A stretch of DNA of 46,910 nt, taken from NCBI GenBank assembly GCA_016930275.1, contig JAFGHA010000199.1:1-46910 (forward strand), given 5' to 3'. Positions 24,979-34,121 of the stretch are shown here, piece by piece (position 1 is the first letter of the stretch; every line of letters begins with the position of its first letter). The translations under genes and the position numbers were made by a program. The notes under the pieces are model-generated. The model did no database searches. It worked only from the letters and a program-made list of their open reading frames with translations, and was not told the origin of the DNA. This stretch comes from Chitinispirillaceae bacterium. Lineage in GTDB: Bacteria > Fibrobacterota > Chitinivibrionia > Chitinivibrionales > Chitinispirillaceae.

Positions 24979-26340
24979 TTACGAAAAAAAGGCGTCGTAA
25001 AGGGCGCGAACCGCTTTCTTTTCATCCGATGCATCGATGCCGAATATTATGCTCATTTCCGAACTTCCCTGATTGACCATTTTAATATTCACCTGTGCGT
25101 TGGATAGTGCGGTGGCTGCCTTCGTGAGAAATCCTATTTTATGTACCAGACCTTCACCGACCACCGAAACCAGTGAAATACCGAATTCGGATTTTATTTC
25201 ATCAGGTTGAAGTTGTTCTTCGATAGAGCGAATGATGGAATTAACCACTTCCGATTTCAACTGGTCCTGATCAAGAATAACGGAGATGTTATCGACACCC
25301 GACGGGCAGTGTTCATACGAGAGACCGAGTTCCTCGAAAATTTCCAGAAGGCGTCTGCCGAAACCTTTTTCACGATTCATGAGAAATTTTTGCAGTGTAA
25401 AGCTGCAGAAACCCCCGTTTGACGCGACACCAATGACGTCGCGTTCACTCGGAAGGCGTTCGGAAACAATAAGGGTACCGGTGTTTAGAATATTATTGGT
25501 ATTGCGGAGACGAATAGGAATCTTTTTCCGCATTACCGGTTTTACCGCCTCTTCGTGCAGAACATTGAATCCCATGTAACTCAATTCACGCATCTCTTTG
25601 TAGGTAAGGGCGGGAATCTGTTCCGGATTGTCGACAATACCGGGATGCGCACTGAATATACCGTTGACGTCAGTCCAGTTTTCGTACTCACTCGCATCGA
25701 GCGCTTCGGCCAGGAGTGATCCGGTCAGGTCGGATCCTCCTCTGCTGAAGGTGGCGATATCACCATCGGTGGTATAACCGAAAAAACCGGGAAAAATGAC
25801 AATCGTTTCAGCACAGATCTGTTTCAGACCGGCCATTCCTAATGCGCAATCGGGGAGAGGCTGCGCATCGCCATATACCGGAGTGACCAGCATTCCCGCC
25901 TCCTTTGGGTTGACATACCTGCATGAAAAACCGAGAGAGGCGAGGTAGAGCGCAAAAAGCCGGCAGTTGAGATCCTCACCGGCGGAGACGATACAGTCTC
26001 GGAATTTTTCGGTATGATCCCTGGGAGTGCTGAACCGGGCATCGAGATCGGACAGAACGGTATCGATCGCATCTGCAGAAAGATTGAGCGGCTCGTAAAT
26101 TGAATGAAACCGGTTTTTTATCATGTCGACAACGGGGGCAAACGGCTGGTTCGCAAGCGCTTTTTTCGACGCGTCAATCAGCAGGTCGGTGATTTTTACG
26201 GTATGGCCGGAGGCTTTTCCCGGAGCGGAGAGAACGATACACCTGCGGCGTGTATCCTTTCTGATGATAGCGACAATCTGTTCAAGTTCTTCATTCGTTG
26301 CAACGGAAGATCCGCCGAATTTGCATACTACAATTTCCAT
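24979..26340 (-). CDS. lysC: aspartokinase (monofunctional)
   Basis: 453 residues from ATG 26340 (GGAG six bases upstream). Phosphorylates aspartate, the first step of the lysine, threonine, methionine and isoleucine pathway. N-terminal VCKFGGSSVA, kinase core FSRGGSDLTGSLLAEAL, then two C-terminal ACT domains (SVVGEGLVHKIGFLTKAATA and MVNQGSSEMSIIFGID) for feedback by end products. No homoserine dehydrogenase part. It follows the AraC gene by 17 bases on the same strand, so they probably form one transcript. Symbol lysC is by family; it could as well be thrA-type by regulation. Confidence 0.92.
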   Translation of the reverse strand: MEIVVCKFGGSSVATNEELEQIVAIIRKDTRRRCIVLSAPGKASGHTVKITDLLIDASKKALANQPFAPVVDMIKNRFHSIYEPLNLSADAIDTVLSDLDARFSTPRDHTEKFRDCIVSAGEDLNCRLFALYLASLGFSCRYVNPKEAGMLVTPVYGDAQPLPDCALGMAGLKQICAETIVIFPGFFGYTTDGDIATFSRGGSDLTGSLLAEALDASEYENWTDVNGIFSAHPGIVDNPEQIPALTYKEMRELSYMGFNVLHEEAVKPVMRKKIPIRLRNTNNILNTGTLIVSERLPSERDVIGVASNGGFCSFTLQKFLMNREKGFGRRLLEIFEELGLSYEHCPSGVDNISVILDQDQLKSEVVNSIIRSIEEQLQPDEIKSEFGISLVSVVGEGLVHKIGFLTKAATALSNAQVNIKMVNQGSSEMSIIFGIDASDEKKAVRALYDAFFS

Positions 26341-26357
26341 AGGAAACTCCATGATAA

Positions 26358-27350
26358 TTATGTCGGTGATTGTTTGCCGGGTTTTTCAGTTACCGGGAAA
26401 CGATGTCTGGTACGGTAATCCTGAGGTGAACATTTCTCAAGACGTTTGAACGCACGTGAAAACGAATTCGCATTTGGGTAACCGCATTGCATTGCGATAT
26501 CGGAAACTGCTCGGGAGGAGGTTTCGAGGTAATGTTTGGCGTGTTCAAGCCGGACATTGGTCATATACCGGTAAAGAGTGATCCCCGTTTCCCGTTTGAA
26601 GAGAATATTGAGGTAATTGATATCAACGCCGCATTCAATTTCCAGTTCCCGCTGATGGTGTACATCGGAATAGTGCATATCCATGAAGCTGCGGACTTTC
26701 GCGACAAGGCTGCGTGCTTTGTTTTTCGGAAAACGGCTGTCTTCAATGAGAATCAGACCTTTTCTGAAAAGGAGGACCAGCAAACCGGAAAGACAGGAGA
26801 GGGGGGCGAGGCCTATAATACTCCGATCATCAGGAAGCGACAGAAACAGGCGACTGATGTCATTCTCAAATGTATGGCGATCCTTTTCTTCGAGTACCGT
26901 TTTACCCTCGATACCGGCATTCCAGTAACATTTTGCGTTCGAGGAGGGGAGTAGCGAAAAAAGAATCTGAAAACAGGAAAAATGGCCACGCTGATGAAGA
27001 TAGGTATGCCGTTCACCACGAGCCATTACTCCCAGAAGACCCGGACGTGCGGTACCGAATGTTTTTCTGGTGACATTCTGAAGAATTCCATGACCGTCAA
27101 TCTGGTACCAAAGTCTGAACGTATTCTGCTGGAACCGCAGAGGATGCTCCGCTATTTCGGTCGTTTTATCAGATTCCAGATCAAGATAATCTATCGAGTG
27201 GATCACCACCGACAGGCGGGGAAGTTCCAGCCTGAGGTCGCCTTCCCAGTATCGTAAACAATCAAAGGTCCGTAAACCGGAAAATTGATTATGTTGTTCA
27301 TACTCAGGCTGCCTGAAATAGGAGGTAAGTTCGTGTAGATTACCAAACAT
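26358..27350 (-). CDS. AraC-family transcription regulator
   Basis: 330 residues. The C-terminal ~100 residues form the double HTH of AraC/XylS: ELEIECGVDINYLNILFKRE, then AVSDIAMQCGYPNANSFSRA and FKRLEKCSPQDYR. The N-terminal 200 residues are a cupin-like sensor (LWYQIDGHGILQN). Located 17 bases upstream of aspartokinase in the same orientation, which may mean it regulates that gene or simply shares its promoter. Ligand unknown. No strong ribosome site. Confidence 0.88.
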   Translation of the reverse strand: MFGNLHELTSYFRQPEYEQHNQFSGLRTFDCLRYWEGDLRLELPRLSVVIHSIDYLDLESDKTTEIAEHPLRFQQNTFRLWYQIDGHGILQNVTRKTFGTARPGLLGVMARGERHTYLHQRGHFSCFQILFSLLPSSNAKCYWNAGIEGKTVLEEKDRHTFENDISRLFLSLPDDRSIIGLAPLSCLSGLLVLLFRKGLILIEDSRFPKNKARSLVAKVRSFMDMHYSDVHHQRELEIECGVDINYLNILFKRETGITLYRYMTNVRLEHAKHYLETSSRAVSDIAMQCGYPNANSFSRAFKRLEKCSPQDYRTRHRFPVTEKPGKQSPT

Positions 27351-27496
27351 AGGGGATAAAATATAGTATCTGCGGAAGAGAAGCCGGAAAAATTCTGATC
27401 GACGAGCCGGTTCCGGAACCGTGGTTTTATTCCATGTATTTCAGAAGGTAATCAGTTTGAAAATAATAAGAGCGGGATTTTCCGGTTCGGTAAATA

Positions 27497-27528
27497 AAAA
27501 AGACGAATCAGGGCTGATTCGTCTTTTT
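27497..27528. terminator. bidirectional terminator after flgM
   Basis: A 14-pair perfect stem (AAAAAGACGAATCA with TGATTCGTCTTTTT) and loop GGGC. It lies 23 bases past the flgM stop, with A and T runs suited to both directions; it ends flgM and isolates it from the AraC-lysC unit. Confidence 0.9.
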
Positions 27529-27550
27529 GTTCATTTTCTGCATTTTATTA

Positions 27551-27871
27551 TCAGGATTCTTTAATACCGAATTCAGCCAGAAGCTTGGTTGCCAGACGAT
27601 CAATGAACGCGGGACTGTTGTAGTAACCATTTTTAATCTTTTCCTGCACTTCCTGAATTTTTTCAGGTCGTACATCATCCTGTGCGGCAAGTGATGCCGC
27701 AATTACATCCATTGACGCTTTTGTGGAACTGAGGCGCTGAGCACCATCTGAAATTTCCGAGCGATCGGCAGGGTGTGTTTTAGCTGAAGGTTGATTTTTC
27801 TCTGCTTTTTTGGCACTATCAACCTTACGGAGCTCGGTCTGTATCTGTTGGGTTATCGCGTGGATTCGCAT
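27551..27871 (-). CDS. flgM: anti-sigma-28 factor FlgM
   Basis: 106 residues. Binds and holds sigma-28 until it is exported through the finished hook. The N-terminal half is polar and disordered-looking (KKAEKNQPSAKTHPADRSEI), and the C-terminal half carries the sigma-binding helices: VRPEKIQEVQEKIKNGYYN and FIDRLATKLLAEFG, the FlgM pattern. Its own sigma-28 promoter upstream (see next entry) supports the call and gives a feedback loop. Ends at a strong terminator, so monocistronic. Confidence 0.9.
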   Translation of the reverse strand: MRIHAITQQIQTELRKVDSAKKAEKNQPSAKTHPADRSEISDGAQRLSSTKASMDVIAASLAAQDDVRPEKIQEVQEKIKNGYYNSPAFIDRLATKLLAEFGIKES

Positions 27872-27903
27872 GACCCATCACCACCTTTCATGTCTTATCT
27901 ATC

Positions 27904-27930
27904 TTATCGGTATTTTCGGCTAAAACTTTA
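27904..27930 (-). promoter_or_regulatory. sigma-28 (FliA) promoter of flgM
   Basis: On the minus strand TAAA, exactly 15 bases, then ACCGATAA: one mismatch to TAAA-N15-GCCGATAA. It ends 32 bases before the flgM ATG. The spacer begins GTTTT, as in the flagellin promoter in this window. Confidence 0.85.
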
Positions 27931-28105
27931 TATTAATTATAGTCATTTTTCGGGTGAATGCAAATAATTATGTACCAATACAGAAGTTACCACTGCATTT
28001 TCAGGCGAAAACCACGATTCGGTTCCCGATAAAATGAGGAATTTGCTGTCTTGCACTGCTTTCCGATGCAGCCACTCCAACAATGAGGGGAGGGCTGAAC
28101 GGAAA

Positions 28106-29305
28106 CTATTTAATAGTACCGATCATATCGAACATCGGCAGATACATGGCAATCAGGATTCCGCCGATCACGATACCCATCGTGATAATCATAATCGGCT
28201 CAATTATAGAGGTAAGTGCCTCGACGGCCGCATCGACTTCCTCCTGATAGAATTCCGAAACTTTTTTCAACATTTCCGCCAGATCACCGGTTTTTTCACC
28301 TACAGCTATCATGTGAATTACCATGGGTGGAAAAACACCGGTTTCTTTTAGGGGCTCGGCAATGGTCTGTCCACCGGAGATCCTTTCCAGTGTACGCATG
28401 ATACCGATTTCAAGCACCTTGTTCCCGGCGGTTTTTGAAGTAATCGACAGGGCGTCGAGAATGGTGACTCCACTGGTGAGAAGTGTCGAGAGGGTTTGTG
28501 AGAACCTGCCGATTGAACTTTTCCGTTCGAGATCACCGAATACCGGAAGATTCAGTTTGAGCTTATCGATCCTCAGTTTTCCATCGGGAGTTTTATAATA
28601 ATAACTCAGGGCAACCACGAGCCCGATAACGATAAGAACCAGCAGTGGTCCGAATTTCTGCAGAAAATTGGAGATGTTCATTACTATTTGTGTAGGGAGC
28701 GGTAATGCGCCTCCGACCTCGGAGAACATCTGCGCGAAGGTCGGAACAACGAACGTCAGCATTGCCACCGTTGCAACAACTGCCACACACAGCACGATTA
28801 CCGGGTAGGTCATCGCTCCTTTGATTTTTCTTATCAACGCGTCGGATTTTTCAAGGTAATCGGCAAGACGCGCCAGAACGGTGTCAAGACTGCCGGATGC
28901 TTCACCTGCGGCGACCATGTTGGAATACAGTGTATTGAATATGGCCGGGTGTTTCTGGAGCGCTTCGGCGAGGGTGCTTCCACCCTGTATGTCATTTGAA
29001 ACCTGTTTGACTGCCTCGCCGAGTTTCTTGTTTTCCGTCTGCCCTCCCAGAATGTCAAGGCAGGTCACGAGTGCAAGTCCCGCCGAGGTCATCGCCGAGA
29101 ACTGACGGGTGAAACGACTGATGTCCTGCAGTTTGACTCCTGCAAGAAACGGAATGTTAAAGTTGATGCCACTCGCTTTGACCGATATCGGACGGACCTT
29201 TTTTTTTCGGAGCAGGCTGGCGACTTCGTTTTTATTGGCGGCCTGCAGTTCACCTTTTACCTGTTTGCCTCCGGTGGTGATACCGACATATGAAAAACGG
29301 GCCAT
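28106..29305 (-). CDS. pilC: type IV pilus inner-membrane platform protein PilC
   Basis: 399 residues, type II secretion F family. Two T2SF domains in tandem (DISRFTRQFSAMTSAGLALV near the start, and SRFSQTLSTLLTSGV-like text in the second half, GRFSQTLSTLLTSGVTILD) and about three membrane segments (VIVLCVAVVATVAMLTFVV; PLLVLIVIGLVVALSYYY; IMIITMGIVIGGILIAMYL). Organises pilin assembly by PilB and disassembly by PilT, both encoded just upstream on the same strand. GGGAGG ribosome site. Confidence 0.95.
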   Translation of the reverse strand: MARFSYVGITTGGKQVKGELQAANKNEVASLLRKKKVRPISVKASGINFNIPFLAGVKLQDISRFTRQFSAMTSAGLALVTCLDILGGQTENKKLGEAVKQVSNDIQGGSTLAEALQKHPAIFNTLYSNMVAAGEASGSLDTVLARLADYLEKSDALIRKIKGAMTYPVIVLCVAVVATVAMLTFVVPTFAQMFSEVGGALPLPTQIVMNISNFLQKFGPLLVLIVIGLVVALSYYYKTPDGKLRIDKLKLNLPVFGDLERKSSIGRFSQTLSTLLTSGVTILDALSITSKTAGNKVLEIGIMRTLERISGGQTIAEPLKETGVFPPMVIHMIAVGEKTGDLAEMLKKVSEFYQEEVDAAVEALTSIIEPIMIITMGIVIGGILIAMYLPMFDMIGTIK

Positions 29306-29410
29306 TACAACCTCCCCCTACCGCCGGATAAGCGGTGCAAAGTGCTGTTCGAGGCAGTGACAAGGAATACTACCGATTTCGGGTTTATTTTCATTGTTGC
29401 TGTTTCCTGT

Positions 29411-30469
29411 TCAGGCGGTTTCTATCACTTTGATCATCTGTTCAGGATCGGGACTCCTGGTAATGGCGTCTTTTTTTGTGATGAGTTTTCTTTTATACAG
29501 TTTCAGAAGTTCCGAGTTCATGGTTTGCATTCCGAACTTCTGTCCGATTTCCAGTATGCCCTGAATTTGATGCACCTTCTCATCGCGTATAAGCGCACGC
29601 ACCGCCATCGTTGCAACAAGTATTTCACAGCACATGACCCTGCCGCCACCGATTTTCGGAAGGAGTGCCTGACTGATGATCCCTTCAAGAACCATCGACA
29701 ACTGTGCCCGCACGGTCGCTTTCTGATCGGCGGGGAATACGTCAATGATGCGGTTGACCGTCTGTGCCGCGGAGTTGGTATGCAGTGTGGCAAGTGTCAG
29801 ATGGCCCGTTTCGGCGATACTGAGCGCCGCCTGAATCGTTTCGAGATCACGCATTTCGCCGATGAGTACCACGTCGGGATCCTGCCGCAACGCGACACGA
29901 AGCGCACTCGTGAAGCTGTCGGTATCCTGATGTACTTCCCGCTGGTTGATGATGCATTTTTTATGTTTGTGAACGAATTCGATCGGGTCTTCCACCGTGA
30001 GAATGTGCCCTTCCATTTCGGAATTTATTTTGTCAACCATTGCCGCGAGCGTGGTGCTTTTCCCGCTTCCGGTGGGTCCCGTTACCAGTACCAGGCCGTT
30101 GGGACGTTCCGTGAGACGGGTTACAATCGGCGGAAGGCCGAGTTCATCGAGCGATTTGATGGTGAAGGGAATCGATCGGATGGCGCAGGAACAACAACCG
30201 CGCTGCAGAAACACGTTTGCCCGGTAACGTGCAAGATTCGCAACACCGAACGAGAAGTCGACTTCCTTTTTCTGTTCAAAGGTTTTTTTCTGCCCTTCAT
30301 TCATGATGCTGTATGCCAGTTTCAACACCTCTTCGGGCTGCGCTTTTTCGGTTTCAGTGGGAACCAGGCTGCCGTCGATCCTGAAAAGCGGCGGTGAACC
30401 TGCGGTGAGATGAAGATCCGAAGCCTGAAGTTCCGACATGCGCTTGAGTAATTCATGCATTGAAATCAT
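29411..30469 (-). CDS. pilT: twitching motility ATPase PilT
   Basis: 352 residues starting at ATG 30469; a TTG two codons up is possible, and a later MHELLKRM start is also plausible. Pilus retraction motor. Walker A GPTGSGKSTTLAAM, Asp box TVEDPIEFVHKHKKC, Walker B DPDVVLIGEMRDLETI, His box HLTLATLHTNSA, and the retraction-specific C-terminal motif as AVRALIRDEKVHQI. Sits between pilB and pilC. Confidence 0.95.
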   Translation of the reverse strand: MISMHELLKRMSELQASDLHLTAGSPPLFRIDGSLVPTETEKAQPEEVLKLAYSIMNEGQKKTFEQKKEVDFSFGVANLARYRANVFLQRGCCSCAIRSIPFTIKSLDELGLPPIVTRLTERPNGLVLVTGPTGSGKSTTLAAMVDKINSEMEGHILTVEDPIEFVHKHKKCIINQREVHQDTDSFTSALRVALRQDPDVVLIGEMRDLETIQAALSIAETGHLTLATLHTNSAAQTVNRIIDVFPADQKATVRAQLSMVLEGIISQALLPKIGGGRVMCCEILVATMAVRALIRDEKVHQIQGILEIGQKFGMQTMNSELLKLYKRKLITKKDAITRSPDPEQMIKVIETA

Positions 30470-30550
30470 AGTCAAAATGTACTATCTAAAAAGAGTGAAA
30501 TAAAAGGATATATTACCATAAAAAATTTTTAATAAAGCGGTTCAAGTATT

Positions 30551-32242
30551 TCAGGTCGTTGCACCGAGCACCTCCTCAACGGTGGTAAGTCCGGTCTTGA
30601 GTTTTTCGAGCCCGACATCCCTGAGTGTCAGCATGCCTTCGCTTACCGCTTTTTCCTTGATGGTGAACGGTGCGGCTTTCGCGATAATCAGTTCCTGAAT
30701 CGTCTGGGTGATCGGCATGATTTCGTAGAGTCCGGTTCTGCCGTGATAACCGGTATTACCGCACATCGAACACCCTTTACCTTTGAAAATATTCATGCCC
30801 GATCGTTCCTCATCACTGAGACCGAGGTACCCGAGTAATTCGTTGTTTTCGGTAGAAACCGGTTCTTTGCAATGAGTGCATATAAGACGTACGAGACGCT
30901 GTGCCACGATGAGGCGGACGGCAGAGGAGGTGAGGAACGGATCGATACCCATATCCGCCAGGCGGGTCAGGGTGCTCGGGGCGTCGTTGGTGTGAAGGGT
31001 GCTGAGTACCAGATGACCCGTGAGCGCCGCCTTGACGCCGATTTCCGCGGTTTCGAGATCGCGTATTTCACCTACCATGATAATATCGGGATCCTGGCGG
31101 AGAAATGATCTGAGTGCGGCGGCAAACGTCAGGCCGATATCATGGTTGACGTTGATCTGATTGATTCCGTCAATATTGTATTCAACGGGATCCTCGGCGG
31201 TCATGATATTGACATCCGGTTTATTGAGACTGCACAGGGCCGAATACAGGGTTGTCGTTTTCCCGCTCCCGGTGGGACCGGTCACCAGTATCATGCCGTA
31301 GGGTGCCGCCAGTGCTTTGCGGATATTGCTCAATCCGTTTTTGGGCATGTTGAATTTTTCCATCTCGAGCATGAGATTGGATGCGTCAAGTATACGCATC
31401 ACCACCTTTTCGCCGAAGATGGTAGGGGTGGTGCTCACACGTATGTCGATGGTTTTGTATCCGGTCTTGATTTTGATTCTGCCGTCCTGAGGGAGACGAC
31501 GTTCAGATATGTCAAGATCCGCCATGATCTTGATTCGGGAGATAACCGAAGCCCTGAGCCGGTAGGGAAGCGGGGTCATTTCGATCAGATTCCCGTCGAT
31601 CCGGTACCGGACGCGAAGAATGCGCTGGTAGGTTTCGATATGGATGTCACTGACGTTTTTCCGGACCGCTTCGAGAATCAGATGGTTCACCAGCTTAACT
31701 ACGGGGGCTTCGGATACCTCCTCGGAGATATCTTCGACCTCTTCGGATTTATCTTCGGCCACCACCTCGAAATTCTCGTTGGAGATATCACTGATGATAT
31801 TGTCGACTTCATGAGAAGATTGATAGTTGAGATTGATCGCTTCCTGGATCTCTTTTGCCGGTGCCAGCACGGGTTTTATCGAGCAGCCGGTGAGAAATTT
31901 TACCGCATCGAGCATGAAGATGTTTTTAGGATCACTGATGGCAACCGTGAGAAGACGGTTGATTTTACTCACCGCGATCATATTGTATTTCTGCGCCATA
32001 TCATACGGTATGAGATCGACTACCGACGGGTCAAATTCAAGTTCCCGCAGACTCAGTTTTCCGAGGTTGAGCTGTTTCGAGAGAAACTGGCTGATGACAT
32101 TTTCGTCGCTGATGGCACCGGTGGCTATCAGTGCTTCTCCGAGCATCACGCCCTGAAGATTCTGGTATTTCAATCCCTCGAGCAACTGCTCTTTGTTGAT
32201 GATATTGTTTTCGACCAGTATTTCGCCCAGTTTTTTAGCCAT
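30551..32242 (-). CDS. pilB: type IV pilus assembly ATPase PilB
   Basis: 563 residues. Pilus extension motor. N-terminal MshEN/T2SSE_N domain (LGEILVENNIINKEQLLEGL and MLGEALIATGAISDE), ATPase core with Walker A GPTGSGKTTTLYSAL, TAEDPVEYN, Walker B DPDIIMVGEIRDLETAE and STLHTNDAPSTLTRL, and a C-terminal tetracysteine zinc site (CTHCKEP and CSMCGNTGYHGR). First of pilB-pilT-pilC; no clear ribosome site before ATG. No pilin gene in the window. The MshEN domain can bind c-di-GMP in other proteins; that is not shown here. Confidence 0.95.
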   Translation of the reverse strand: MAKKLGEILVENNIINKEQLLEGLKYQNLQGVMLGEALIATGAISDENVISQFLSKQLNLGKLSLRELEFDPSVVDLIPYDMAQKYNMIAVSKINRLLTVAISDPKNIFMLDAVKFLTGCSIKPVLAPAKEIQEAINLNYQSSHEVDNIISDISNENFEVVAEDKSEEVEDISEEVSEAPVVKLVNHLILEAVRKNVSDIHIETYQRILRVRYRIDGNLIEMTPLPYRLRASVISRIKIMADLDISERRLPQDGRIKIKTGYKTIDIRVSTTPTIFGEKVVMRILDASNLMLEMEKFNMPKNGLSNIRKALAAPYGMILVTGPTGSGKTTTLYSALCSLNKPDVNIMTAEDPVEYNIDGINQINVNHDIGLTFAAALRSFLRQDPDIIMVGEIRDLETAEIGVKAALTGHLVLSTLHTNDAPSTLTRLADMGIDPFLTSSAVRLIVAQRLVRLICTHCKEPVSTENNELLGYLGLSDEERSGMNIFKGKGCSMCGNTGYHGRTGLYEIMPITQTIQELIIAKAAPFTIKEKAVSEGMLTLRDVGLEKLKTGLTTVEEVLGATT

Positions 32243-32617
32243 AGATTGTCAAACCGCTAACGTGAAAAATCGACCGTTCATACTGTTACGGTAAACGATA
32301 TGTTGACATGAAAAACAAGTATTCCGCTATCCATCTGAAGGTATAAAAAACAAAATGGCAACGAGTGGTAGCTTCATGAAATCCCATTTCCCCTGCCGTT
32401 AGTACGGTACAAATGCCGGATTATGTCAACTTATTGTAAAAAACGTCAGTAACTCATTGCTATTATACCGTTTTCGGGAGAACAACTGCAAGCATGATTC
32501 GTATAAAACATTCAATTTGCCACGAAAGATGTCGAAAAAAGGGGTACTCCGGATGAACATTCCGGGAGTGTAAATGGTAAGAAATTAGGTGGTGTTCAGT
32601 TCTTTGAGATGGAAACA
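32243..32617. other. intergenic region between pilB and the downstream minus-strand gene
   Basis: About 375 bases with no gene that I can support. It must hold the pilB promoter. A hairpin of eight pairs with one bulge (ACTCCGGA/TCCGGGAGT, near 32546-32571) lies just past the end of the next gene and could act as a weak terminator, though no T-run follows on the plus strand. Otherwise nothing seen. Confidence 0.4.
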
Positions 32618-33448
32618 TTACCGCTGAGCGTCGGCGACGATTTCCTTAATGCCTGTTCTTGTGATTTTAAAACTGTGACTCTGCAGTTTTTCGGAGGAAA
32701 GATGAAACAGATTTGAAAAAGTGGGTAGTGTCGTATCGGGGGAACCAGAAACGATTGTATACTGAGGACGAAAAACCGAGCGGTAGTCGATAATTGTTCC
32801 GGGTGCGGCATCTGTTATGACGAGAAAATCCAGTTTTTCTTTGAACTTCGTTGTATCAGAGGGGGTGCAGGCGAATGTGGTTCCATCAACGAGAAGAAAC
32901 GACGCATCACTGAATTCAAGAAGAAGGGCTGTGCGCTGATCATGAAAAGGGTGCACCCGCTTGAAGGTCACTGAACCGATGGCGGTGTCGCCGAGTTGTT
33001 GTGGGATTGGCCATTCGCTTTTCGCGGCAGGTGTTCCGGAGTCTGAGAGCACGTACCAGGATTGCGGCGGAGGGTACCGGTCGAAAAAACCGATGGCATC
33101 AGTATCCGAAACGAGATCCCATTTTTCCTGAGGAAAGGAAATTTCCCCTCCATGCGGCATAGTCACGGTTCCCTGAGCTACAGCAAGGTGGTACCCGGAT
33201 TTCCGGTATTGCCGGTGGAGATACACTACCAAACCCGACCGATTACCGGAAACTGTAATCGTGTTTCGTGGTGAAAACGGGTTGTTGGTTTCCTGTTTTC
33301 CGTACCAGGTCAGCACTGCAACCACTGTTATCAGAAGTAGCACTTTCATACGCCATGCGGTACCGGTTTTCTTCTTCTGAAAACTGAACGATTGCCGTTG
33401 TCTGATGCGGTTGTATTTCTCGCGAAGGGTAGGAATGCTTGACTCCAT
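32618..33448 (-). CDS. membrane-anchored protein with degenerate ComEC/MBL-like domain
   Basis: About 276 residues from ATG 33448; the frame is open up to 33499, with no good ribosome site for either start. One N-terminal membrane anchor (MKVLLLITVVAVLTWYG) is followed by a large extracytoplasmic domain. The second half (RTALLLEFSDASFLLVDG and EKLDFLVITDA) resembles the metallo-beta-lactamase-like C-terminal domain of ComEC DNA-uptake proteins, but the metal-binding His/Asp residues are absent. That resemblance is weak and by eye. It stands alone, downstream of the pilus genes' upstream side and divergent from the SPOR lipoprotein. Confidence 0.55.
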   Translation of the reverse strand: MESSIPTLREKYNRIRQRQSFSFQKKKTGTAWRMKVLLLITVVAVLTWYGKQETNNPFSPRNTITVSGNRSGLVVYLHRQYRKSGYHLAVAQGTVTMPHGGEISFPQEKWDLVSDTDAIGFFDRYPPPQSWYVLSDSGTPAAKSEWPIPQQLGDTAIGSVTFKRVHPFHDQRTALLLEFSDASFLLVDGTTFACTPSDTTKFKEKLDFLVITDAAPGTIIDYRSVFRPQYTIVSGSPDTTLPTFSNLFHLSSEKLQSHSFKITRTGIKEIVADAQR

Positions 33449-33602
33449 TGGTTCGGGGGAAGTATTATTACACAGTAATACTACACCCTTCAGTGCCATA
33501 ACGTTTTATCAGAACCTGTGTTCCGGTTGAAAACCCGTTGTGGAATATACTGTGTCCCGTTCAATCGCTGCAAACCGGTGAACGATTTCCGGAGAGTTGT
33601 GT

Positions 33603-34115
33603 ATGAGAAAAAAAATATATAGAATCGTTGTAACCTGTCTGCTTCTTTTTTCCGGTTGCACGATGTTGAATCAGCGGCAGAAAAAAAACGTCGATACAAT
33701 GCCTGAAGATACGTCGTCTTCGGTTTCAGACGAGCGAAGAAGTTCTGCAACAGTCCAATATACGTTTCTGGATACACTCAACCGTGGCAATGAACTGCAG
33801 CTGAACGAGGAGGATTTCGGTACACAATCCGACAAGGTTTCCAATGATATGTCGTCAGTTGCCGCCACCTCGGAAATCCGTTACCGGGTACAGTTACTTG
33901 CTTCAAGCAGAATTGAAACCGTTCGTGAACAGAAAAAAATGGTTGAAAAGAAAATCAGTGAACCAGTGCTCATAGGATACGAGGCTCCCTACTACAAGCT
34001 CTATGCGGGAGATTTTTCCAGACGTCAGGATGCCCAGTCGCTGCTTCCCAAAGTGAAACGACTGGGATTTCCCGATGCATGGGTGGTTTCAACCAAAGTG
34101 CTTCCGGAGAACTGA
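33603..34115 (+). CDS. SPOR-domain lipoprotein
   Basis: 170 residues from ATG 33603 (GGAGAG six bases upstream). Lipobox LLLFSGC; a Ser/Thr/Asp-rich linker; then a C-terminal SPOR domain (YRVQLLASSRIETVREQKKM, APYYKLYAGDFSRRQDAQSL, GFPDAWVV). SPOR domains bind denuded septal peptidoglycan, so an outer-membrane lipoprotein acting at division or cell-wall turnover is likely. First gene of a tight four-gene operon. Confidence 0.85.
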   Translation: MRKKIYRIVVTCLLLFSGCTMLNQRQKKNVDTMPEDTSSSVSDERRSSATVQYTFLDTLNRGNELQLNEEDFGTQSDKVSNDMSSVAATSEIRYRVQLLASSRIETVREQKKMVEKKISEPVLIGYEAPYYKLYAGDFSRRQDAQSLLPKVKRLGFPDAWVVSTKVLPEN

Positions 34116-34121
34116 ACCTCG

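Noticed and set aside
31142..32260. 372-codon open frame antisense to pilB, and a 351-codon one antisense to pilT (29342-30397)
   Set aside because: Both lie fully opposite clear ATPase genes and have no domain pattern; they are shadows of codon use.
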